This document shows positions 35,365-46,600 of a stretch of DNA of 64,000 nucleotides, one piece after another. The DNA comes from Lenzites betulinus. Taxonomy: Eukaryota; Basidiomycota; Agaricomycetes; Polyporales; Polyporaceae. A model generated the notes under the pieces. The model was not told the origin of the DNA. It did not search any database and was given only the letters and a program-made list of their open reading frames with translations. The stretch spans positions 744,001 to 808,000 of the forward strand of contig JABYQU010000005.1 in NCBI GenBank assembly GCA_022264855.1. Reading direction: 5' to 3'. The position numbers and the translations under genes are program-made. The number at the start of each line of letters is the position of its first letter. Within the stretch, counting starts at the first letter, position 1.

Positions 35365-38300
35365 CTACTGCGACGCCTGCGACTTCTTCTCGCGGTAAAA
35401 CTGCCCAAGCTCCTTCATGGCCTGTCCGAAGCCGTCCGCCACCACCGTCCCCGACTCGATCCACTTCGGCAGCTTGTTGCGGATCCGCGGGGACGCGTAC
35501 CGACTGTCAATCAGGACGAGCGCGGCCCAGTCTCCTCGGTGTCGGATCGCGCGACCTGCGTTATCCACGACCCCTAGTGTTAATCCTCTGCCGCAGCGCG
35601 CTCATGTCGGAATCCACACGCACCAATACTCTGGTTGACGGCGTTCATGCACATGTTCTCGTACAGCTCCGTGCCCGCGTCCTTAGCGCCGGGGCTCTTC
35701 GTCGCCGGGCCCGCCGCAGCCCGCCGCCGTTGCTCGAGGCGGTTCACGTAACTCATACGCTCGCGGAGCTCCGGCGAGCCGAGGTTTGCGAACGGGAGGC
35801 CGATGACGACCACCGCGCGCGCGAGGTCGTCGGCGAAGTTGAGGCCCTCGGACAGCTTCGCGCCGACGACCGCGAATAGCAGCGCGCCGCGTTTCTTCGC
35901 GCCGTCGGCGGTGCTGCCCTGTATCTGGGCGGCGTAGTCGCGGAGGACGGCTTCTACCTCGTTGCTCTGCTGCGGTTCCGAGAAGACCTGGGGCGGGCGT
36001 CGTGAGGTTCTGGCGTACGTTGGGGATGAATGCGCACTCGCCTTCTTCTTGGCGTTTAACTTGTCAAGCAGGCCGCCCGACTTCCACTGCTTCGTGACGG
36101 CGTGCAGGAAGGCGTACGAGGGAACGAATACCACCATCCCGCCTGGAACGACGTTTGTGAAGTTCAAAAGGATCTGGCCCAGCTCCGCAATCTGTTACGC
36201 AACTGGAGTAATGAGTCTCTGTGAGCCGCGTGGGGAACAGAACGCACGAGAGCCTCGTCGCTCCGCTGCTGGTACTTGAACTGCAGCTCACTGCCGCGCG
36301 GTCCCTTTTTGAGGACCAGCGTTTGGAGGTTCTTGGCTGGAATAATGTGGCCACACGAGAATGTCGAGAGTCGTTCCGACGGTAGGTCGGAGAACAGTTG
36401 GTGGACGACGTCGTCGATCTGCCAACGCTTATTATCCTGTACTGTTTAAATCGGAAGGGGCGAACGTACAGGCGCCATGGTTCCTCCCGCGAGGATGACC
36501 GCTCGGGCAGAGCTGACGACTTCCTGGAAGTACGTTGCCGGATTCAGGTGCTGGTACTTGATCTCGACCTGGCCGTCAACAATGGTGAGCGTCACTCGGC
36601 CGTCTATGCACATGCAAGATCAGGTATGTAATCGACTTTGGGCGGGACTAGTATTGTATGCCATACCTTCACTCGCCGCAGACAGGGCGCTGATGAAGCT
36701 CTCGACGGCATGCAGCGGAGGCGTCGTGCTCGCCAGACGAGCGAGTTTCGCCAGCTTGGAGGTATCTAACGCACGGTGTTGACCGTCAGCTGTTCGATGC
36801 ACAAGTGAGAAGCGTACCTTTCCCAGCCGCCTTCTCTAAAGTCTTGACCGAGTACCCAGATATCTTGCGTGCGATCTGCTCGCGGCACATAAGCCAAAGA
36901 ATATGTCCAGTTTATTTTGAGCGCACCTTGCTCTCCCGCAGGTATTTCTCGACCTCGAGGAGGTTGACCCCTTCAGTCTTACGTCCCAGTTTCTGCAGAA
37001 GTTCTGCGCTTGTCATCACCTCGACCTCTGGCACCCGGGCCTTGGCGCCTCCTCCGTTCGCCGGCTTCAGCTGCGCGTCGCGCCATTCTTCCGCGTATTG
37101 AACCAATGCATCCAGTAGGTTCATTAAGCGCTTCAGATGTAGCGCATGGATCGTGGAGAGACGATTCTTGAAACGTGAAAGATAGATGGCGAGCTGATGG
37201 CGTGCGTTCGTGAGTGTGCGAAGCGGAAGCCGTGTTGTCGAGAGCGATAGGAGTGTCGACGTTAAGTCTATACACATATGAGCTGTTGTGTGCGCAGGAT
37301 TCCAACGAAAGGACGTACTGTGCGCCTCATCAATGATAACAACCTGCCCTGTGAGATCGATACCCAGGGCATCACGGGCAGTACGTTGCAGGAGTAGGTT
37401 GTAGGGCAGTAGCACAAGCTACTTGTGTCGATTTCAAAGTCGCTCAGAGTATTAAATAAGCTCACCTGTGCTTGAGGTATAGCCCGTCGCGCGCCAAAAT
37501 ATGGACATGTATCTGCCGTCTTCCCCGTCTGAAACAGGTCCTCAATATCTTTGGGACTGGCCTGCGATACGGTGAGATCGTGGTTAGTCAAATCTGGTGT
37601 TAGACGTACTAGAATCTGGTCCCGTAGATCAAGCATCTTTGTTTCCTCTTCCACTGTAGGCAGGTGGGGACAGCGCCGCTTTCCCTTCTCTACAGAAACA
37701 GTTCAGACAAGCCAGAAGGGACGCGGCACTACTGCTTACCTCCCAACATCTGGCGACACGCCTCATCGAGATCGCCTGCTTTCTCGCGCAGTCGGTCGTT
37801 GATACATAGCTGCTTGCGCGAGCCCAACGAGACTGCGCGCGCGCCGGATCCCTCTTCATCCCCGGGAGAGTCCTCGTCTTCAACAGCCGATGCTGGGCGC
37901 TTCCCGGACGAAGCAGCCTCGCGAGCGTGTTGTAGCGTCGACACGGTTAAGTTGAGTTTGAGTTTGAGCTTCTCTAGCTCATGGAGGACTTGAGCGAGCT
38001 GAGAGTGCGTGCGCGACGCGTAGTATATCTTCGTACACGTCGGCTCTTTCTCCTCGTCGTGTGTAGCGTTTGAGCCACTCTGCAGCTTCTTCATCAGTGC
38101 TAATACTGCTGGAGAGAGGTTGCAGTTGCCGTCGTCTTCATGGTCTGCATCATCGGGAAGAAATGCCTTCTCCTCGTCCGATTGTTCGCCTACGGGATCA
38201 CTCGTGTCATCCAGTCTCTAGCATAGGTAAACATTGTCAGGTTTAGAAGTTCATGCAGAACAAGGTTACACGCGCCGGTCTCTTCCGCACATGTCCACGC

Positions 38301-38779
38301 GTCATTCGGCGGAGTTGTGCTTCGCGCTTCCGCGCGGTGGCCAGACGCGAGGCGTATTCCAACTCTTCTGCCTCAAGCTCTCTCCGTCGCCGTTCGATAG
38401 TCTGAGCCACAACCCAGTCAGGGGCTTTCCAAATAGTAGTCAGATTCGCACACTCGTGACACTTGCGCTGTGTATTACCATCCGTGCTGGCGGTACTGCC
38501 ACCAAGCCTCCCCTTCCGTGCCCGCTCTTGCTCGTCTCTTAGCCAGGTAAGAGACGCGCAGAGTAGGCTCAGAGTCTTTCCCTATCAAGCGGAATCCCGT
38601 CAGAGCCAATCATTGTCTCCGAACATGCGACGTACTGTTCCTGTCGGGCTCTCAGTTATTGAGACCTTTCCGCATTCAACGGACGTATAGACATGTTGCA
38701 TAAGGTCGAGTTGGATGTTGTACGGTATGAATGGGAACGCGGGAAAAGAATCCGGTGTATTCAACTTCAGATTTGACAT
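35365..38779 (-). CDS. CHL1: CHL1/DDX11-type Fe-S DNA helicase
   Basis: 5'-3' DNA helicase of the XPD/FANCJ group acting in sister-chromatid cohesion and replication-coupled repair in the nucleus. Thirteen exons on minus: 38779-38636, 38581-38270, 38217-37740, 37689-37610, 37561-37466, 37418-37319, 37267-36927, 36875-36818, 36765-36667, 36603-36470, 36418-36247, 36191-35625, 35555-35365. They total 2772 nt, 923 aa. Q-like start FPFIPYNIQLDLMQHVYT; Walker A SPTGTGKTLS split by intron 1; KIYYASRTHSQLAQ (motif Ia); Fe-S region with Cys in QLCINDRL, EACRQM, RRCPHL and DTCPYFGAR; DEAH box VVIIDEAHN split by intron 6; VVFVPSYAFL (IV); FAVVGAKLSEGLNFADDLAR (V); and AIRHRGDWAALVLID with Q-x2-GRAIRH (VI) across the last intron. 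An acidic insert (EDEDSPGDEEGSG) is typical of the family. All motifs are intact. Confidence 0.95.
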
Positions 38780-40368
38780 GTTTCTTCGTTTAATTTGCGT
38801 GGCGTTAATACTGTCAATTCGCCAGGATGTTAGCGAGTAGTACAAACTCTCCGCGTGAGTGGTTTGGAGTAGTGAGCGAGGAACACGGCCACATCAGCCA
38901 CCGACGCGTGATTGTGCGTGTAACAGCCTTACACGTGACGGTGACACCACCCGAAGTCAGTAGAACGATATGAGTATCCTCCAGCAATGTTAACAAGCAG
39001 TAGGCAGGATGCGTAGCGGCGAAGGCTCAAGTGAGAAAGCTGAGTAGATCACCCATGTTTTGGACTTGCCTCTGTCTGGCACGCAGCATCCACCACACAC
39101 ATCAACGTTCTTACTACTGCAGATTTCTGCGCGACATATACATTCGTTCGGATACTACTTGAGCCCGCTGCGCTCTTGCAAGCTACCCCCACCCTTCTAC
39201 ACTTGAATCGCCCTCGTCGATCTAAGACTCGGGAAAGCCTCAGGGGGGGAAGGGGCAGCTCGCCGTCCTGGGGTATTTGATTTTATAAGATTCTGCGAGC
39301 AAATACGCCTGCAGAAACACGGCGGAGACGGCGCATAACGTCGAATCCGCCGTGATCTGTGTGCCTCTACGCAACCGCGACTGAGCGCGAGTCAACGCAG
39401 AGGACTGCGGGGCGGATGGTCACAACCGTCAATCAGAGCTTGTGCGACACTACGTAAGTGCGAGCTCACCACCGATACCCCGCTGACTGTCTACGGCACC
39501 TGTGTTACAGAATGCCGTGCGTCGCCTGCATAAACAATCATGATGGACTTCCAGTAAGCGACGGGGGTGTCGCAATGTTTACTAGGAGAGACGTACGGGG
39601 AATTTAGAGTGAGAAATATTTGCGAACCACTGCTGTCCCCCGCGCCCGTTATGTTGAGAGGGGCACGGGGGACTGTCGAGCTGGTGGCTTGGGTTATTTG
39701 ATTTGTTGTGCGGACCATATTGGCCCCAGAGCGCGCCGGGGGCGACTCGCGTCGCGCCCGCCACGGCCGACGAACGTGGCCCTGAGTCACTTGCATAACG
39801 GAGGGCCCTGTGAGCGTCGTTAGCATCGCACCACTCAAGAAACAATCGTTTGGCACTTACACGGGCTCGCTATCCCCAACCGCCATCCCGCTTGAAGATG
39901 GCGATCGCGATGGCCTGTTTGGTGAGCCTGAGTCAACACCATAGATGGGCGGCTGAGTAAGGACTCACGAAAATATCTTGGGTTACCCACTTCCCGAAAC
40001 GTTGTCACAAGAGGTGGTCCAGTGAGAGGAGCCTACAGGACCGGTGGGCTTATATACCTTGCAGGGCGTCTTTCCGCGGGTTTCTCATGGTCACGGACCG
40101 GGACCAGTCTTCGTGAACCTAGTTGCTGCGGCAGTAAAGTCACCATCGCTGCAGCAGCTGTGCACATATACTGACACCGCACATATTTGTGTTCACTGCC
40201 GCAGCTTACAACCAAGGATGTATGTATTGCTCCGCCATGAAGTCACAGACGTGTACCGCGTTATGCTACTGCTGCGGTGACGGAACGTATGTCCCTTCTA
40301 TCTCTTCTTTGAGTAGAGCCCGACCGCAGCACGCTCGATTCTGTGCCAGACAGGTCAGCGAAGTGACC
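38780..40368. other. Intergenic, 1.6 kb, possible relics
   Basis: Upstream of CHL1 and downstream of the carrier gene. Two copies of the dispersed motif lie here on minus (39265-39284 and 39688-39704). A minus-strand frame near 39491-39856 has no ATG and no clear domain. Nothing is supported as a gene. Confidence 0.5.
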
Positions 40369-41475
40369 TCAGGGCCGACGGGAAGTGGACTCCAACCTTT
40401 GCTTGACGAGCATCGTGACGCCCTGATTGACAAACCCCTTGAGAAGCTGTGCAGGCAGACCTTGGTAGAGACCTGCCCAGCCCTCCGCTTTGATCGCTTT
40501 AGCCCACACATCTGCCGTCGAGAGCGTACGACGGCCACCCTGCGCCCGCGATGCCTGCACCCGCACCTTCGCGAGGAGAAGGGGGTAGACGATGGCGGTG
40601 GCAAGCGCGTTGGCCGTAGCGCCGCTGAGGAATGCGCCGGACGACGATGTCCTCGTTTTCGCGGACGGGGCGACGCGTAGCCGACTCAGGAATTGGAACA
40701 GCAGGAGAGTCAGTGCTGGTGTGAGACAGAGCGGTAGCGTTGGCTGGAAGCCTGGACGACCGTGCTCTTCAGCTATCACCCTCACACACAATAGCGACTG
40801 GAGTCTAACCTGCCCAAAAGCCAGCGAGACCGTCTTCCGCACAGATCCTTTGGACAGTATTAACAAAACTAGGCGAACGGTTCTGGGGCCTGGTGTCTTC
40901 CGTCGCGGCTGTTACTTCGTCTTCGCTGTCGCTGTCTCCCTCGTCGTTGTCTGTCTGCATGCGAACGGTGACGAGGCTGAGAGGCGTGGACACAGCGCGA
41001 CTGGCGACGCCTGCGACAAAACCGACCGCCAACTCCGTAGGTACACTTAGCAGCGTGGGTCGTGTTGAGTTGGTGACGGCAGCTCTCACAGACTGAATGA
41101 GGGAGTCCCTCGATCCAGCCTTGCGCCGTGCAGCTAGTGCGTGCAGAAGTGCGTAGAAATAAAAGTACAGGAAGCTGTTATGTGGGTTGTGAGCGTCACT
41201 TTGGATGATGAGCGAGACCATGAATGATATACATACTTGGATATCAACGTCGAAGCGGTATCAGGGCCGAGGCCGTCATAGAGCCCTGCCAGTCCCTCTG
41301 TTCGAGTGACATGCCTGAGCAATCGTAAGACACCACGAAACCCTTGGAGCCTTCTGTGCGTGGTTGTCTGCAACTTGGTGGCAACGAGATCGAGAGGATA
41401 CGAGAGCGAGTTGGCAGTTGCGCTGCCTACTGCACCAGACAAGGCCTGAGCGAGAGGCGGGAGCGAGGAGGTCAT
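40369..41475 (-). CDS. PMP47: Peroxisomal-type mitochondrial-carrier-family protein (PMP47/PMP34/ANT1 group)
   Basis: SLC25-family carrier, probably importing ATP (or CoA-type nucleotides) into peroxisomes for fatty-acid activation. Exons 41475-41237, 41174-40810, 40751-40369; 328 aa, the usual three-repeat length. Repeat 1: SGAVGSATANSLSYPLDLVATKLQ, with the PxD motif as YPLDLVATK; repeat 2: GFVAGVASRAVSTPLSLVTVRMQ; repeat 3: GATANALATAIVYPLLLAKVRVQ. Each has six-helix-type spacing with G-L-Y/F-x-G ends (GLAGLYDGLG, GLAGFWAG, GWAGLYQGLP). SNFLYFYFYALLHAL after repeat 1 is typical of the PMP34/PMP47 subgroup. An acidic loop (DNDEGDSDSEDEV) interrupts repeat 2. The second and third repeats lack the usual acidic residue of PxD/E, as in this subgroup. 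It is divergent from the dehydrogenase gene. Confidence 0.88.
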
Positions 41476-41963
41476 GACGGGAGCTAGTACTTGTGCGTTA
41501 CGGTTTTGATTCAACTTGCTCGCACTTTAAAGGTGGCGCCAACAATGATTAATGACGTCGTGGTCCTATGAATGGCACGTGAAATTAGTACAAACTTCAA
41601 GACGAGCAGCTGGCCGTTACGAATGAGTGCGGCTCACAATGTTTCGCGTTTGTTTGAAGAGGTTTCAGCAACTCAACGACAACAGAGCGCGTCTCTGCGC
41701 GTCTGCCACCATGTCCGGCATACGCGTTGTAAAGAGGGTCGCAGATAAGTGTTGCTGAAGAGCGGATGATGGTGCTTAGACAAGATGTCGTATTGCGGAG
41801 AATGAATAAGTGCATCGGAGTACGAAGCTGTGATAATCACATGAGCGTTCGGTTAATACCCCGCAGATATTCCCGGACCTTGCGAGCACGCGGGGCAACA
41901 GCAAACATTCCTATCTAAGTCTTACCATTCACGACCTTCACCACCTCAGACGTGTCCCCAGCC
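41476..41963. promoter_or_regulatory. Divergent promoter shared by the carrier and dehydrogenase genes
   Basis: 488 bp separating the two start codons. No gene lies inside. I did not identify a clear fatty-acid (oleate-type) response element by eye. Confidence 0.5.
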
Positions 41964-43677
41964 ATGAGTATTACACACGGGATCAAGAAACTGGGAGTCA
42001 TTGGGGCGGGCCAGATGGGTAAGTTACACGCGTCGGGAAACTTGCAGTTCCTTACGTTTTGTCAACAGGCCTAGGGATTGCGTTTGTATCAGCGGTACAC
42101 GCAAAAGTCCCCGTGTTGCTCCATGACAGGTCATCTGCGCAAGTCAAGTCAGGAATAGCACTCATGGACAAACTCTTAGCCAAGGATGTTGCGAAGGGGA
42201 AGCTCTCTCAAGAAGCAGCGAAGGAGGCTCGCGACCGTGTCACGGTAGTTGACAGCCTAAAGAGTTTCAGGGAAGCGGACATGGTGGTAGAGGTATGCAA
42301 ATGGCTGCTCGCGTCTGACAACGAGTGCGCTGACGAGGCTAACGTACGCATGAACAGGCAGTCTCGGAAAACCTAGCGCTTAAGCAGGGCATCTTCCGGA
42401 CCCTCACGGCGGATTTGTCGCTGAACACCATCCTTGCGACCAATACGTCTTCAATAAGTATCACGAAAATTGCAGCAGCGACGATACCTGAAGGCAAGTC
42501 TGCGTCCGACCCTGAAGGCAAGGAAAGCACTTCAAGAGTAGTTGGACTGCATTTCTTCAATCCGGTGCCGGTAATGGTAAGCTACCCTGTTATCGAGACC
42601 GCTTGATGTAGAAGAGCCCGTTTCTGACACATTGCGCCGCTGTAGAAACTTGTGGAACTTATCCCTGCGGTGCAAACCTCCTCAGAGACCTTAGATCGCG
42701 CTCGAGCATTCGCCACCGCGTGTGGAAAGGGTACGTCCTTGTTCCCCCTCGGGTGGTCAATAGCGGCGCCTTTGGTCTTCTGTTTGCACCTCAAACAAGG
42801 CTGTTTCTCTCCTGGATATACCATTAACCATCACAATTTGGGGCATGTTTAGAGGTCACTACTTCGCAAGACGTCCCAGGGTTCGTGGCAAACGCGTTGT
42901 TGATGCCATTCATCAATGAGGTGCGCCTTTCATGCTGTCTGACTCGCGTGCTATAGTAGCTGATTCTTACCTCGCCTGTTACGCTTAGGCGATTATGTGT
43001 CTCGAGAAGGTGGATCTTATCGATGAATCGGGTGTCGAGCGCGCACATTCTGAACACTCGCATAGGGAGTCGCTACTCGAGACGACATTGACAAGACCCT
43101 CAAGCTAGGGATGAATCATCCGATGGGCCCGCTCCAGCTAGGTAAGTCAATGCGTAATTGTTGACACACGCCGATCTCATTTGCGAGATTTTGCTCCTTC
43201 ACAGCTGACTTGTAAGTCTTCGCCTGCGCATGCGAGTGTCGGCGCTGACTTGACCACCAATCATATCGCCCACATTCCTGGTCATGCCCACACCTTCTCC
43301 GAACACCTGCGACTGCTTACTCTGGCACACACGAATATCCTTCTGGCGACACCTCCCCGGCATCACATCCCGGTCCATCCGTGTCGGCCTCACCTGACCC
43401 TGCGTGCGTTCCTCGTCTCTTTCCGCTCTGGCGCTCCGACTTCCTACTGCGAATATTGCCGCTTTCTCCTCTCCATACGCGACTGGATCTTCGACTCTCT
43501 GGTGGGGCTCGTGACCGCAGCATCGGCCTGGACACGTGCTTGGCGATCCAGCAAACTCTGTACACCGGCACAGGCGATTCCAAGTATCGCCCCAGCGTAC
43601 TGCTTGAACGTATGGTAGATGCACAGTGGCTCGGGAAGAAGAGCGGCAAGGGTTTCTACGACTATCCCAGCCAGTAG
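41964..43677 (+). CDS. 3-hydroxyacyl-CoA (3-hydroxybutyryl-CoA) dehydrogenase
   Basis: NAD(P)-dependent oxidation of 3-hydroxyacyl-CoA (or the reverse on acetoacetyl-CoA) in fatty-acid metabolism. Exons 41964-42018, 42069-42292, 42358-42576, 42646-42730, 42853-42920, 42989-43009, 43066-43141, 43205-43211, 43521-43677; 912 nt, 303 aa, all phases matching. Rossmann motif [11 protein letters not shown] spans intron 1; EADMVVEAVSEN ends the NAD domain; the catalytic His is in [14 protein letters not shown]; the dimer domain has [15 protein letters not shown] and [16 protein letters not shown]; the end is GKGFYDY. The 21-nt sixth exon and 7-nt eighth exon are required to restore AIMCLEKGVA and LADFIGL. 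The last intron is 309 nt. No C-terminal PTS1 (ends YPSQ) and no obvious mitochondrial presequence, so location is open. Confidence 0.92.
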
Positions 43678-46600
43678 AGCATGCGGAGCTTGTGCCGCAG
43701 CGTGAGCGCTGCTTATTCTCGCCATGTGCAAACCCCTACCAATGGAAGTGGATTGCGTAACCTGACAACTTCGGCACTGGGGCCCATCCTCCGAACTTCG
43801 TGGCCGCCGCGGCGCTGAGTCTATGGACGGCGTCAGCTTGGCTCAGGATCCGTAGCAGCCGCTAGCGGCGTTTGCGTCCTGGCATTCCTGTGGCGCATAA
43901 GGATCGCGGGCCGTTCTGGGCTTTCAAGGAGACAATCCTGAAGAAGGGGGGATATGCGTGTCCCCCCTTTATTCAATCGTCGGCGATATTACTGTCGGGC
44001 GCACACCCAGGGTCCGTCGCAACGACGCTTGGTCGTGGTCGCGTGACGGGGGATGGGAGACCGCTCGTGCCACTTGCTGCGGACGGGTGTCCTGTACAGA
44101 TCGAAGGCAGGACACTCGTCCGCTCGCCTAATTCATATTCGCCGACCTTCCGGCGGACACGCTCTGTCAATGCGCCTCTCCCTAGCCCGCCCTCTCTTTA
44201 ACCCGCCCTCTTTTGAAAAAATTTCAGGATACTCGAGGGCGACACAACCCCTGCCGCATTTGCCACACTTGGCTATGGCTCGAGAAGCCGTCAACGCCAA
44301 GAGCAGCCCTCGATCTGAGCGGGGTTACCGCATGCTAATTTGTCTGCTTCTGCTCCCTTCGGCGTTCCCACAGCGTGGGCGACTACTAAGTCAGACGTAA
44401 AGATGGTGCTTCCGGTTCTCAGCGGCGCACGCCTGTGTACGCTCGGGGACGGCGGAACAGCTGCTCGCAGCCCTTCCGCCGTTTGCGGGTGCTTACAATG
44501 ATACCGAACCGCTGCCTTGTCTCTTTGATAATGAATCGCCAGCCTGGAGGGACGTATGCCAAACTGGCAGACGTACGCAGGAAGTGTCATATGGAGTTCA
44601 TGCGATTCGTGGCAACTACCGTTGGTTTCAGGTAGTGCGATGGAGATGCTTCGATGCGCAGAGGTCTCGGCCCTCGGGACTTCATGGTTCGGCGTTTCGC
44701 GGAGATTTATGGCCTGGGGCGTGCGCTTTATGTGTCGTGGAGTGCTTCGTTGTAAGCTCACTTGACACCAGTGTCATCTATGATGTAGGAGGGACTCCGA
44801 CAAGGCAGGGTGCTAGTACCGTCACTAGTGCTCCGGCATGCTTGTTGATCATGTTCGGCCGCATCCTGGCACTGCGCTGCACGTGGCAAGTTTTACAAGA
44901 AGACAAGAATTTTGCTGATTTTCCCTCATGCGGTCCAACTCATCCATGAACAGAACGATGTTTTTCAGAACTTCGCGACCGTTGTCGAGAAATCTTGCAG
45001 CACCTCTTCCCCGCGATCTCAGCGGAGAGGATGCGACAACCTCTGGCCGAGTTCTAGGGCGGAGCGAAGCCTTGCAGCCCGCCGGCTTTCTACCGCTCGT
45101 CGCCCCGCAAAGCTTCATCTCCGGGCACACGGTGCGGATGCCTGTACACACGCCCTCTTCACATCGGACCGAAGTACAAGCGCGATCGCAATGAGGCCTC
45201 ATCTTCCCATCGCCGCAACAGGCCCCTCGTCAGGCCACATCACTTACCTCCACCCAATTTCGCGCGACCAGGAACTCCCGCTGCTATTTCTGGCCCGGCC
45301 ACCCTTGGTCTTCCGTGCGTGGGGCGAATGTGCGAGTCCCCGTCCACTTCCACCCTGTGTAGGATATGTCCACACGAAGCCCCCGCGGGGCTTGCGGACG
45401 TGATCAGAAACCCGGTACGCCGTCTGATTGGGTGTGCACTCACGACCGTGCTGATCACACGACGTCGGCTCGTGTCCCTGACCGGACGCACTGGCGCGCC
45501 CGTCCGAGCCGAAGGGGATTCCGCTGGGACGGGAAACGGCGTCTGTGCGGACTCGGGGTCGGATGCGGGCAAGGGGGCCGGAACGGGCGTGCGCTTGGTC
45601 CTCTTTGTTTACAGCGATCGGATTCGGAACTGGCGTGGCGGGCGTGCTCGGACGTCTCGTTGCTGGAAAATTCGTGCGGGGGGAGGTACTTAAAGACCGG
45701 CCTGCCTCTGGTCGAGGTCAACACACCCTCGGCATCAAGTCCCCCTCTCCACTGTCACCGCACATCCCCCCTTATAGTCGACAGCCATAAACGCCCTGCT
45801 CTGAGTCTCTGCCTGAGCCCGATCTAGACGTCGTCAGTCATACATCATCCGTATTACACCCTACTCTATATTACGACGAATCACAATGTGCGAGATTGAG
45901 TGGTGAGTGCATATCGCTCGGCGTATCCTCGAGGATACAGTATAGTGACCGGATTCCCCCTTCTGTCCGCTAGCTTCGGAAACTACCACCGCAAGTGCCA
46001 GGTGAGCTGTGCTCGATTTAGCACGACCGCGCCCGAACGCTCACACGCACTGGGCAGCACTATGTTAAGATGTACGAAAGCGGCAACAAAACAGATTGCG
46101 GCTCCCCGAGCTGCGCCCTGAGTAAAGCGCACAAACACCGGCCGGGCCAGCGGACGTGCACCTGCGCGAAGGTACGCCCCACGCCCGAGATAGCCCGTCG
46201 CCCTTCGATGATTTACCTAGACCGCACGCTGCGGGATGCCGACAGGTCCCTCACGAATGCCGCAGGGTGTTGAGTTTGATCCATGCTCGGTGCGACGAGT
46301 GTACGCGTGCGGCGTGGGCGACCCTCGAGCGCGAGTCGGGCCGGGTCTGGTGACCTTCGGCTGTGGGCACGAGCCTGTGGACGGCTCCGCGCTGATTAGG
46401 CGTGCTCTATACTGAACTCTATGGGCCGCGCGGGATGTTCTCGTGTGGCGAATTCGGGTGTCATTGGATTACTATCGGAAATCGTTGAGAACTACGGACA
46501 CACATGTATTTGTAACGGACGCAATTTCTGGCATGTTCGGATGTTGGGTAGACGCAACGTGCCGTATAAGATCATAAACATCAAAGGCGATAATCTCAAC

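Noticed and set aside
39491..39856. Minus-strand frame with Ser/Thr-rich stretch (possible secreted-protein relic)
   Set aside because: Starts at a non-ATG codon and no partner exons could be joined.
44291..44761. 156-codon minus-strand frame in the gene-free island
   Set aside because: No domain or codon bias; composition resembles random GC-rich DNA.
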